Shown here piece after piece: positions 25,934 through 37,600 of a stretch of 64,000 nt of DNA. The stretch's first letter is position 1. Every line of letters begins with the position of its first letter. Source of the DNA: Struthio camelus (Eukaryota > Chordata > Aves > Struthioniformes > Struthionidae). The translations under genes and the position numbers were made by a program. The notes beneath the pieces were generated by a model that had not been told where the DNA came from, made no database searches, and saw only the letters and a list, made by a program, of their open reading frames with translations. The stretch is from assembly GCF_040807025.1 (NCBI RefSeq), contig NC_090956.1:4762517-4826516 (forward strand), written 5' to 3'.

Positions 25934-28599
25934 CAGTTATAGGCTCAATTTAACAAAACTGGCATGTAAAAGAAGAATCACCAGTCAGACTCGGGTTTTG
26001 GTGACTGGCTTTAATACATGGCCATAGAAGTTTTAATCAGCCTTTATGATAGGTATCAGATATAAATGAATTTTCCTTCTCTAGTTTTAACTCTGTCACT
26101 TGCAGATCTCCACTTATGTTTCTGCACTGACATGTTCTTGGAGACTAATGCAGGGCCTGTGTCCTTGCTTTGTTCCTTCCCCTCCCGGAATAAATCATGG
26201 CTGTGCTAAAGAGAGGAGACTTTGGGTTTCCTGGGCTTCTATTGTAGTTTGTCTCCTCCTTTCGGTTCCTGGTTTCGGGCCCAAGGCTCGAAGAGGTGCG
26301 ATGTGGCTGGTGGCCACTGAGCGGCAGCGGTGCCCAAGGAACAGCCCTGCTCGGGGGAACCAGCACAGCTTCTCGAGCAAAGGAAGAAAATGAGCTAGCA
26401 CTGATTTCCTTCCATCTGGAAATTAGTCAGGCGTTGTCCCCTTGCACATCCAAGGCGTTGCATTCATTTTGCCATGCCGCATGGCTTTTATGCGTTTGGA
26501 GTTGGCTCCTGCTGCTCATCTCGCTAGTTCCCTGCAGCTGTGCCAGCAGCTCGCGGACCAGAAAGTAGCTGCAGCCGTTTCCGCGGGGAAGGAGCGTGTT
26601 GTATCGGGGGCCTGGGTGCCCTGGGAGCTGGGGTCCCGTTTCCCTGCATTGCGTCTTGGTGCATTTCTGTAAAAAGGGTTCTCTCGCCAAAACGGATTGG
26701 TTTGGGCTGGGCTGCAGCCTCTTTATCCAAGCTTAAAGTAGGAAATCCCAGAAACAGACCTGGAGTTTGCTCAGGAGAGTTTCTCTCTGCTTAAAGATTG
26801 CACTCGTTTAACTACTACTTCACCCATTTATAGTTGAGGTCAGTGCAGCTTTATGGGTAGTGGACCTGTCGTGGGGAGGAGGACTGTATGTGTATTTTCC
26901 CATCGACTTGTCTGGCTTGGAACTGCAGCTCTTTAATTAAGCCAGTGCAATAGGGGCTGGCCCTGAGGTGCTATTTTAAGAACATCATGTTCACATCTGC
27001 TTTTGGGTAAAACTTGGCCTGTGTGAGGTTAGCCTGCACTATTGTGTGTCTGAAAGCAGGAAGAAGCAGGAAATCAATCACTGGCGCTGTGTCCCATTGA
27101 GAATCGAATGGATACGCAGTATGTTTTACCTCCGCTTCGTTCTTAGCAGGGGGCGCAGCAGAAAGTCCCCATATGTGCAATCAGCGGAGAAGGCTGGAGT
27201 GTGCAACTCGCGTTTCCTCGGGGACGCAGGGAGTCGCACAATGCAGCCGCGAAAGGATTTAATTAACCAGCATATGGAGAGCTAAGGCAAGCACTGGACT
27301 CTGCTCAGAGCCACCACTGAGACTTGGAGGGCGGTGATGACAGCCTAATGTATTGCCTGTTGTTGTTTAAGTTGGACGCTTCCCCCCCCCCGCTCCTTTT
27401 TGCGTTTTGCTTAATCAGTAAATGGCTTCATGTAAATCACTAGCAAAGGACCAAGCACGCGAGACTGGCGTGGGCAGTCGGTCGGTGCTCTGTCTCTGTC
27501 ACCTGATGTTTTTGTCCATGTGGCATTTGTCTGGGTTCAAGCTGTAATAAAGCCAATGCTGATCAAATAAAGGCAGTGCAAGCAGCAGCCTGACCGCGGC
27601 CGAAAGGACATGGAGACTGGCAAGGAGATGTTGATTCTTTGAGGTTTCTTTTCCTTGATATGTGGGCTGGGCCTTGAAGACTTTGTTTAGGGTTTTGTTT
27701 TTTTTTTTTTTTTGAAGTGGAGGGTGGAGTCAACAAACAATTTTAGACTGTTTGAGAACTGCAGCCTCCATTGTGAGGGTTGGTAGAGATGCCACGGAAG
27801 CTGACAGGCTCCCATAAAACGTTCCTCCTACCTTCATCAGGTGCTGGGACAGCTAGCACGGACTCTTGAGGATTGTGGTGCCCATGCTAAAAGCAAACTG
27901 GCTGCGCTCAGCCAGGCCGGCCCTGAGCCCAGAAAGCTGCATATCCACATTGCTGACCCTGGGAACAAAGGATCCTCCTGAACCCAAACATGTTTGCGTT
28001 AATCACGGCTGCTTCCCGTCGGCCAGCAAGCGGAAGCGGAGCCACTGCCTCTAACAGATGTACAGCGAGGAGATTACAGTGTGTGATTAAACACCCTCTC
28101 CATCACGTCCTCCTCCCGGCTGTCCCAGCCCAGCACATTAATGGACTGTCCCAGGCTGCCTGCCAAGCTTGGGCAGATGTAACAGGCAGGAGATACTTAA
28201 TCTCCTGCATCCGTGCCTGTTTGGGAACTGTTCGCTAGTGCCAAGGCTTCTCCAAACGAGCTGCTGCCCCTCTCACTGAAAGCACAGACTGTGTTAAGCG
28301 GACCTGCCTGGGAGGAGGGAAATGCAGAAGAAACATATGGAGTTGACACCATCCAGAAACGAGTACGTTAGCTGAAAAGCAGTTAAAAGTAAAACAAAAT
28401 ATACTTTCCCGCATTAGCTTCCACAGTGTGGCTAGGCCAGGGTTCTGTAGTAGACAAGGCACTGGCCAAGAAGTTGGATAGGATTTTATTTTTCATGGTC
28501 TGACTTGCTTTTGACTGTTACAGTTTGAGCAGCAGCTTTCAGGGGGTGGGAAGGAGGTGTTCCCTCTCTGTATGGGTTTTAGATGTTGCCTGGTATTGT

Positions 28600-29060
28600 G
28601 GTAGCAAGTCTTAGTGCCAAGCGCTGCTCTTATAATGGAAATAATCTAGGCTGGTTGCAAAAAAATCAGCCATCCCATTGTATGTTTAGGTAAATTAATA
28701 TGGTAATGGCAGAGTACACTGCTTTATCAAACAAAAAGCTGTTCCTGAAATAAAAGAGCCCTCTGCGAAACTTCTGTGGAGATCAGAATTGCAATCATGT
28801 CAGATACGTAAGCCCTCATCAGCCTGGCGTGTTCAATTCAAATAAGAGAAAACATTGAGAAGGTCATTTTTCTTGGGAGACAGCTGTGATCTTATTGCTT
28901 CGTTACAGCACTGGAGCAGCTGCATTTGTGTCTGAATCAGAGGCTTCCTCTCTGCTTTTGTTTGGCAGGGTCCAATTTAACTTCCTGGAACTGTTAAAAA
29001 TGTGCCATTGTCTCAGCTAGATCAAGGAGAGAATTTGCATTAAGCTCTGGTAATGGCGTA
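28600..29060. promoter_or_regulatory. candidate conserved noncoding block in RNF216 intron
   Basis: Non-repetitive sequence of balanced composition with motifs such as AAATTAATATGG, ATTTGCATTAA and CAGCTG, without low-complexity tracts. It resembles conserved enhancer DNA but has no coding potential. This is inference only. Confidence 0.2.
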
Positions 29061-31553
29061 TACATTGTCGGTTCCCCCCCCCGTATCTATTTTGTAGAGG
29101 ATGTGACTTGGCCAGAGGAGGCTCACGGGGTGAAATCCGTAGTTAAAAAGCCACGGAGACGGCTCCTTCGGGAGAACGCGGGCAGGCGAACTGCAGCCTT
29201 GCCTGTGGGTTTGCCCCTCGCTGTGGCGAGCGCTCCCCGGGAAGGCTCGCAGGCGGGCATGCAGCAGCGCTTGCGATCGCTGCCTGTAGTGGTCCCAGTA
29301 AAATGGAAAAGAGGCCGCCTCTTACTTGTGGGATTTTGGGAATCAGCTTCACTCTGCTTGTTCCCTTTCTTCCCAGTTGTAAAGGAATCAGCTTTCCTGG
29401 GTGTAAGAGACACTGCTTGGCAAATAAAGACGGCCTTAGCTCAAGGGAGAACATTGTTTTTAAGTAACTGCAGCGTTCAAAGCAAGGATGATGGCAGTAT
29501 CAAAAGGGAATGGCTTGGTACGAAAGTATAAGTAGCACCATCTGCTTCGCAAGGGCATTGTCTCTAATTCAGCAGCGAAGGAGGCTCCTGGAGTTAAGTA
29601 ATTGGGAATAGTAGGTTCCTGGCTGGAAAGTGTGCCAACCCTTCTGGCAAAAAGCTGCTAAATCTTTGTTGCTGGCGTGTGAAAGTGATTCTGTATGTTA
29701 GTGCTCCAAAGACTGTTTAACCCTTGAGGTAGATAAAGGACATGCAACACTTTTGATCTTGGAACAGCATTTAGTTGGGGGTTGAGAATAAAAGGGGAAG
29801 GTTGGTCCTCATCAAGGCACGTGAACGGCTCAAAGTCTGGCAGCTCTCCAAGGTGCGATCAGCAGTCATCCTTCCGTGCCGATAATGACCACGAATATGG
29901 CCTACCAGCAAACACGTGCAGAGTCGTGCCTGTTTTAACAGCTTGAGGAGAGACACTTGGAAAACACAGTGTATGACAAGTGATTCATGAGAATTGATAG
30001 AAACAAGGCAGTTATTGCCCCTTAAAACTAGCGGCTGCCTGTCTAAGATGCATCTGGAAGGTGAGCGAGTGATTACAAAACTCTGTGCTGAGCTCTCGGG
30101 ACATACGGTCACAGGCTTGGCTCTTGTCTTACTCTAGCCCTGTGACACTTTGCTGTGTCAGAACACGTCAGGCTTGCCGGCCAGGATGAGGGAACCTTTA
30201 ATTCTTTTGATGAGAGCACAAGCTGTTAAGCATCTCGCAGCGAACACAAATGCAAACGAGTCAACACGTTGTACTCCCTCCTAGCGGTAGCGTCCTTGGA
30301 AGCTTTGGTCTTCATCCTGTTTGTTTGACTGGTGATCAAAAGCATGTTGCTGCTTACGTGCGTCTTTAGGCAGAGAAAATACTGAGACCTGAGGAGAACT
30401 CTTGATTAGACAATAGTTACTCCTATCATGTATCCCACACAGATGTCCAGTCTCTTTAGTAAAACAAAGCAGAGGTAATGCCATCAAAAAGACCTGTCTC
30501 TGTGCAGTTGTCACCTTCCACTGGTGGTGTGACCAGAGCTGGGCAAAGTAATCTTTTGGGGCTTTCTTTGGCATGGAGGGGGAAAGGATGCTTCACAGCC
30601 TTCCGGGTTTTCTTGCCAGAAGGAGAATGTTAGATTTGAAAGCCTGAGTCCTGGCAATTCTAAAGATGAAACAGTTGGATTACAAAATATGTACTTCTTC
30701 CAAGTTTGATTTGGATGGTTTTTAATCTTCCTCAAATTAAAGGAAAATCTTGTTTGACCCAAAACAAAATTGTTTTCTTTGGGCAGCCGACCGAAAAGTC
30801 AGCTATGTTCCCAGTGTTAGTCCAAGTTCCCTTGCCAGTCATGTCTCCACAGCTCTCCTGCTCCATGTGGCTTCACCAGACCCAGATTAGTCGTGTTACT
30901 AAAGTGTTTACAAGAACAGGAGAGTTCAGTGACTGGCTCTAAGTTTAGTTCAACTATTACTTCCAGTCTGGTTAAATTCATAAATTTTTGTTCAGATCCC
31001 ACCTCCCTTTTTTGGCCATTTGTCCATATCCTGCCTTTTAAGCAGTTTATGTAGGCAAACGCATATTTCGTGAAGTTTAACAAAGCAGAATATAGATTTG
31101 CTGGTGTGCAAGGTGAGGCAGAGCTTCTGATGCAGCTGCAGAGCAGTGGCAAGCTTCCCGTCACCGGCTGCCAAGGAAGCCCTTTGCATAGAGCCACAGC
31201 ATTTTGCTAAGGATGTGGATGAAGCTGATGTCCTGTAGATCCATGTTTTGATCCTTGCAGTCTGCTCCTAGATGTAATGTGCTAACCATTTGGTGAGTTT
31301 GAGTTGAACTAGGGCTTCCAGACTCATTTTGCACAGCTGTAACTAGCTCCAGTTGCGTTTCGTACCTGGACGCGTTCTGCTGTCTAGCAGAGCGCAGACC
31401 TCTGCGGGGCCTCATGCCTCTAAGAGTATCGCCAACTCAATCCTAGATGAGCATCTGCAGTTAGGTGGGAAAGAGAAGGGAGTACTTCCAATCCCTAATT
31501 ATTGAATGGTGCACTGAGCCTTCTCTTGCTTTAATATGTGTTATCTTCCTCAG

Positions 31554-31651
31554 GAAACATGTCGAAAGTGTCAGGGGCTGTGGAAGGAGCACATGAACCT
31601 CACCTGTGAGCAACTGGCTGAGAAGGATGACATCAAATACAGGACATCTAT
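31554..31651 (+). CDS. RNF216: RNF216 exon: end of IBR domain and IBR-RING2 linker
   Basis: The acceptor TTATCTTCCTCAG ends at 31553 and the donor GTAAGT starts at 31652. The 98 nt begin in phase 0 (GAA = E) and end with two bases of an ATA isoleucine codon completed by the next exon. The peptide holds Cys pairs TCRKC and a later LTC typical of the zinc-binding end of the IBR. In my recollection it differs from human by a few substitutions (KEHMNL against KEHNGL). Confidence 0.96.
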
Positions 31652-34600
31652 GTAAGTGAATCCTGCAGCTGGCAAAGATGGGGGAATGGATAAACTTGTC
31701 ATGGCTCTAGACAAACTCTGGTGTGGATGGGAGTAAGGAAGCCTGCTGCTTGTGACTAATGGAGCCCTGCAATTTTGCTGGGTGTCGTTACCTTCCATCA
31801 GGGAGGTCCTAGGGATGTGAAAACTGAGCGATCAGAAGGCTGCTAGGATTTCTTTCTGTAAAAAATACTTGGCAATGGATCTGAGCGGTAACACAAGAAC
31901 ATGGGAGAGTTGTCGTCAGCCCAGACTGTTCCTGGCTAGCCCAGTGTCTCGCAGGCTGGCACCTGATCATTCTCAGAAGTGAGAAACCTCTGTTATGTGT
32001 TGCTTCTCTTCGGTCCGGGGAGAAGGGAAGTGCTGTACGGGAGCAAAGAAGCATATTGAGTCAGTAAGTGGTTTTTTGCCCTTTGAAAATCTATCCTGGT
32101 GACGAAGTGATGAGGCATGGTTTGCTCAGCTGCTGCTTTCTAGCTTCGTAGAAGGGAATGCATTTTTTCGCATATGTTTCTGTCTGTTAACCAGTCATGT
32201 TTTTTTGTAGGAATCAATACAGAATGGAGTTATATTTTGAAATACTCATGTGGAAATCCTGAGTGTTTCCATAAAATCTTTTGAACTCTGATCTCTCATT
32301 GCTGTAGTAAATGACAAAATCCTTTTGCTTTAGGAAACAAGTTGGGGTTCAGCCATAGAACTGTGCGTCTAGTGCAGTGAAATGGGACCTGCCTATGTTG
32401 CCCAATCCTTTCCTCTCTGATTTAAAGTTTGTCTGGTATGAGTAAAGGTTGGAAAGCTCTACCACTGGGAGGCTGGATGATTGCTACTTGCTCATCCCAC
32501 AATCCATAATTTAGAACAAAACATTTTTTCACTCTTGATATGGCTTCTTTCTCTGCCACTCTTCTCCCTGTAGGAAAGAGGTGAGAGGGAGGAGGAAGGA
32601 GTGTCATGTCCCTAATAAGAAAGGTTTTAAAATTAATTTTTTTTAGCAGAATGTTACTGTAGATGGATGAGTTTTACTGCATGATACAATGAAAGCTTCC
32701 TTTTGAAGCTCTGTATAGGGAAAGGGAAGCACAGCTGGAGTTCAGGCCAAACTTCCTGCCTTGCTCAAAGTTTCCAAAAAAAAAAAAAAAAAACTCCCAT
32801 CAGCAGCATCCTGTTGAGTAGAGAAGGGAAGAGCAGCTGCAGCGCAGAGCAGAGTCAGTCTCAAGTTGACTTTTTTCCTCTCCATTCCTAGTGTATATCC
32901 AAATGGCTGGATGCAGCTCTTGCCAGCTATAATTGCATGGAAGCTTAGTGTAGTTGCAGGTCAGCTGAAGTTTCCACCTCTAGCTGCTCTTTTTTTTTTT
33001 GTCTTATTTTTCACTACTCCTTTGGCTGTGCTGATGGATCATTTTGTGGAGTTGCACTGAACTGGTGAATTGCTGCTGTGATCCTCCTTACAATACCTCC
33101 CCATCTTCTCCCAAGCATATACTGGGATTGCAGGCCCACTAAAATAGTTGGGTGGAGATGCTGGCTAAGATGATCATTCCCTACTGTCAGGTCAGCGCAG
33201 CCAGAGGACTTTACTTCCCTCAGTCAAAATGCAGTTCCCTTACTCTTCTATCATCAAGTTTCAGCTCTCCTACATTGTGAATTAAATTGTAACATGATCT
33301 CCAGTGGTCAGAAAATTGGCCTTCAGGATGGCAGCTTATATTTTTAAGTCTTTTAATTAAATGGCCAAGGCTTTCTTCCATTTCTGAGCCAAAATGATGT
33401 TGCTGTGAGCTGAGCCTTTACACTGGAGTGTGCACCGTTCCCAGGCGGTCTCTGGGGACCAGGCGCTGTGCCTCGTGCTGGCTTCCCATTCGTGCTCTGT
33501 TAGGTTCAAAAGAGAGGCTGCACTCTAAGGCAGTAACCCCTGGAAAACTTATATAGGGAATCTTAAGAGAAGGGAAAAGCCCAGTCTCTATGGGAAAGAT
33601 GTGATTATTTTTCAGTTACTGATTTAAATTTAACAAAAAACAAATATTCTGCAGCATTACTTGAAAAAATATGGTCGTGGCAACTTGGTAACCAAAGCAA
33701 CAGTCAAACATAAAATTAGCTAGCAGATGACAGCAAACAGTTTGCTTTTCCTGGACTTTATCTCCTAGGCCGTATTTCTTCGCAGCCAAGTCAAGAATCC
33801 ACGTGGCCTTTGGCCCCTTAACTTTTGGTTTAAATTCCTTCCAAGCCAGAGCCTGGCCCTGGTGTGTTTTGGCTCGCATGGAAACCAGAATTGAGCCTGC
33901 AGAATGCAGTCGGTGATTGACTTTCTGTCACTTAATTTGTTCTTGAGTTGTCATGGGTTGGCTCCAAGTGGAGTCGAGCCCAGACCTCCTTGGAACAGCG
34001 ATGGACTGTGGGGGTAGCGTAGGAGGAAAGGGGAGGGGAGAGAGGTACGCTGGGGAAAGGGAGGTTGAAGTACCGTTGGGGTAGTAGAACAGTAACTTTA
34101 CCACAGACTGGCAAATGCTTCTAATTCTTGTCCCTCCTCTTGTGTTGCAGAGAAGAAAAAATGACGGCTGCTCGAATTAGGAAATGCCACAAGTGTGGGA
34201 CTGGCCTAATTAAATCAGAGGGTTGCAACCGCATGTCCTGTCGTTGCGGTGCTCAGATGTGCTACCTCTGCCGCGCCGCCATTAACGGGTATGACCACTT
34301 CTGCCAACACCCCCGGTCGCCCGGGGCACCCTGCCAGGACTGTGCAAAGTGCTCTCTCTGGACAGATCCCACGGTAAGTAATGAAGGACTTTCATGAAGG
34401 ATTCGTGCCCTGTTTTCAATTACTGTTCAATGCCTGCGCATTGAATACATGCTTCCACCAAAGGAAAGCTGTTCTTTTTAGATAGCACTAGTTTTTCCTC
34501 TACTAGGACAACTAAAACACATTGGAAACCTACTTCAGCAGAGTCGCGCCTGACCGCAAGTGGTGTTCCTTCAGGAACAGCTCCTGTTGGAGGAGGTCTC

Positions 34601-37600
34601 CGGTTGGAAGTGCTCTGAGTGCCCTTCTAGGGGTGCAGAGCCTGTGAAGAGAGCTAGTGGGGAGCGTGTGCTAGCAGCAGGCGTTGGGATTCCTGGGACT
34701 CGTTCCTAGTTTTACAGCTGAGTGGCTGTTCGGTCTGGCTTTGCGTGTGAGGGCAAGGGGAGTCGTGTTTTTTCAGTGCCCAGTAACTCTCGTCATCTGA
34801 CTGAAGGGTGCAGAGTGAGCCGAGACAGAGCCCCTGAGAAAAATGCCTGAAAGTCAGAGATCCAAGCCCCTGGCCCAAAGTTAGGTTTGTGTTGGTTCTC
34901 ATAGCTGGTGTCAGCATTTGCAAAGGAAGAACTGAAATGCAGAGCGAGTTGTAAGAGAGGCTGTAGCAAGTAACTTAATACTTGGAGCTGTAATACAACT
35001 TGGAGCTGTGATAAGCGTGGGATAGCTTAGTGCAATATCTCTGTAGAGGTCTGCAATACCAGAAATTTGGAAGGAGTGGAGGTAGGAGCAGGGGTTGAAT
35101 TTCTTGATTACAACAAAGTAGGAGAAAAACATGAATGTGAGTCTGCCTTCCCAGGACTTGTCTGAACTTCATTTGTTCCCAATGCGTCTTTGTCTAGGGC
35201 AGCTGTAGCTTGCCAGACTGCTACTGGCCTGTCTTTCTGCAGGGAACGTGCACAGTCCTTCGCTTACATAAAGCAAAAATAATTCCACTCTGAAACTCTC
35301 CTTTCTACCTGGAGGCTCTTGGGGATTTCCCAGTGGTGTCCTAACTAGTGTGAACTTTCTGATTCTGTTTTCCTTCTTTATACCCAAATTATTCTAGCAC
35401 TGAGAGGCCTTAAACTAAACAGATACCTGCTTCTAGGTGTTCCTGCAGCCCCACATTTCAGGCCCCTGGCTGGCCACTCCCCGGCATCCTGTTCCACTCG
35501 TCCCGTTGTCCATCAGGACGTGATTCAGCATTCAGCGGCGCAAGAGACCTTTATTCCCATCAGGCTGCTGATTGTGTTCAGTAATGGCATTTGTGCAGAG
35601 CCAGAGAAAACATGAGGCCTCTCAAAAAGGTCATACTGTGTTTTAAAAATAAATAAATAAACAACACAAAGAGTGCACTGTCACCAGGCCCTCTCCAACT
35701 CTCTAATTAACCAATGCTGTGGCAAAGAAAAATTTCCCACCGTCAGCAATGAGCTGGCACTGCCTGTGTTTTTTTGGATGACAGAGCATTGGTGGGCTGA
35801 GGAGTTGAGGTTGGGTGACTGTCCTGCCTGCAGTGCAAAGAACAGCATGAAGCTCAAAGTGGAGAACAGTTTGGTTCTAAGGATGAAATTATGACCCATT
35901 CCTAGTCCGGTTAGTTAATCTGTACTCTAGCATGGGGCATGAAAGCAGGAGTTAACGTGGCAGATATGAGCAGTGGGAGCAAATTTAAATCTTGACATGG
36001 GGATATGAAAGAGCAAAAGGCTATTGTGTCAGAAATATCTTGTCCTTTGCTGGGGGAGATGCCCACCCAATTGCCTCTTGCCTGCCCCTGCTCTATAGGC
36101 CAGCCCGCTGGCATCGTCTCTGTGTGTTTCTCAACACCTGTTTCCTTTTTGCTTTGTTGTAGGCTCGCACGTTTGCAGCCATGTTCCTTGTACATGTAAG
36201 GACAGAGGAGAAGACAGGGTCATCTCTTATCTGAGGGATTTGCAGCCCATCACTTAAGAGCTTCCACTCATCTCCCTGCGTTAGGCTCTGCTGCAAACAT
36301 GGGGAGGGCAGACATGTGGCACCAAAGCATGTTTTTTTAGAGGGTGGCAGGGCATTTTTGCTCTGAGTTCTGATGAATACGCATATACCCTCAACTGGAG
36401 CAGTCCTTAGAGCAGACCTGTGGCACAGTCACAGTACCATTGTCCGTCTTGCCCATTTTTATTTCACAGGTGTGAACTTTAGCTTTCTGTTAGAATTGGA
36501 TGATTCCACACCTTTGTCAGGAATATGTTTGGGTCTAACGCTCCATTATTTAAGGCAGGATTCAGTTCCCTTTAAAACAGGGAGCCTTTGTTCCTTTCCA
36601 AATATGTAACATTTTCTGCGAGTCTAAAATGATTCTTGAGAATGCACAAGTAAATCTATTCATTAGCCTGGGTTAAAAACAAATTAAAGGCAGTCCTATA
36701 GGAACTGCAGCATCTGTTAGTCTTTGTCTCAAATGATCTTGAGAGAATAAAGGAAACACTTCAAGATTTCCCATAATAAGAGGTTAGTTAAAATCTTGTC
36801 CCTATGCTGTAATCAGACTTGGGTTTAATTAAAAAGTATTAGCGTAGTATTTGTGGGTTTTGAGGCAAGCTGCAATCAGGCTCTGGTCAGCGGCTTCCCG
36901 GGTAGCAGGCAGTAATTGCTTCATCGCTGCATGTCTTCTGCAGCTAATCGGTGCCCTGCACCTCTGCAGGGCGTGAACATGTGCCAGGAGCTCTTGTCGG
37001 TAATCTGCTTGGCCCGAACATCCTTGTGTGTGTATTCTGCAGCCTGTGGTAGCTGTGGCCCGGCTGGCTTTCTGAAGCTTTGCTGGTTATACGATAGGCT
37101 GATGTAATATTTCCAGCAACACAGTGCAGGGACAGAGTGGTGAGAACTGACTCTGCAAACAGCAAACTCTGGGCCTCGAGGGATGAACCTTCCCTGACTT
37201 CCCAATGTCTGCAGCGAACCTGAGGCTGATCTGTGCATTTCAGCTGCTTTGTACGAATCCCATGATGTAATTTGACTAATGCGTTTTGCTTTGGGAAACC
37301 AGATTCTGCTGTCACATGTATTCTAATTTAATACTCCTCTTCAGACTATCAGAAATATTGCACAGCAGCCTTTTCTTTTGGCTTTAGAGTTTAAGACATT
37401 TTCAGTGACTTATAATGCTCAAAACACTCCCGGACACCCATCATTGAAGCTCAGAGCAGAAGACTAATCATTATAAGGTGTTTGCAATTACCCGTCTTTC
37501 TAGCATTGTAAAGAGAAGATGTTGAGCACAGACTGTGTTCAAATGCAATAAGGAAATGCATGCAGTACATAACGCTGACTTCAGCGGATGGAAGGAGGGG

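Larger units (their letters stand above)
1..31553 (+). other. RNF216: RNF216 intron (5' truncated by the window), no exon found
   Basis: The reading frame at 31554 requires preceding exons coding for RING1 and most of the IBR. I looked at the strong donors (for example near 5134, 18203, 23580, 25463) for an adjoining open, cysteine-rich exon and found none, so the intron probably spans at least 31.5 kb. It is mixed-composition DNA with homopolymer runs, one minisatellite (3191-3910), a possible CR1 scrap near 4406, and several blocks that look like conserved noncoding DNA. An exon missed by eye remains possible. Confidence 0.7.
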
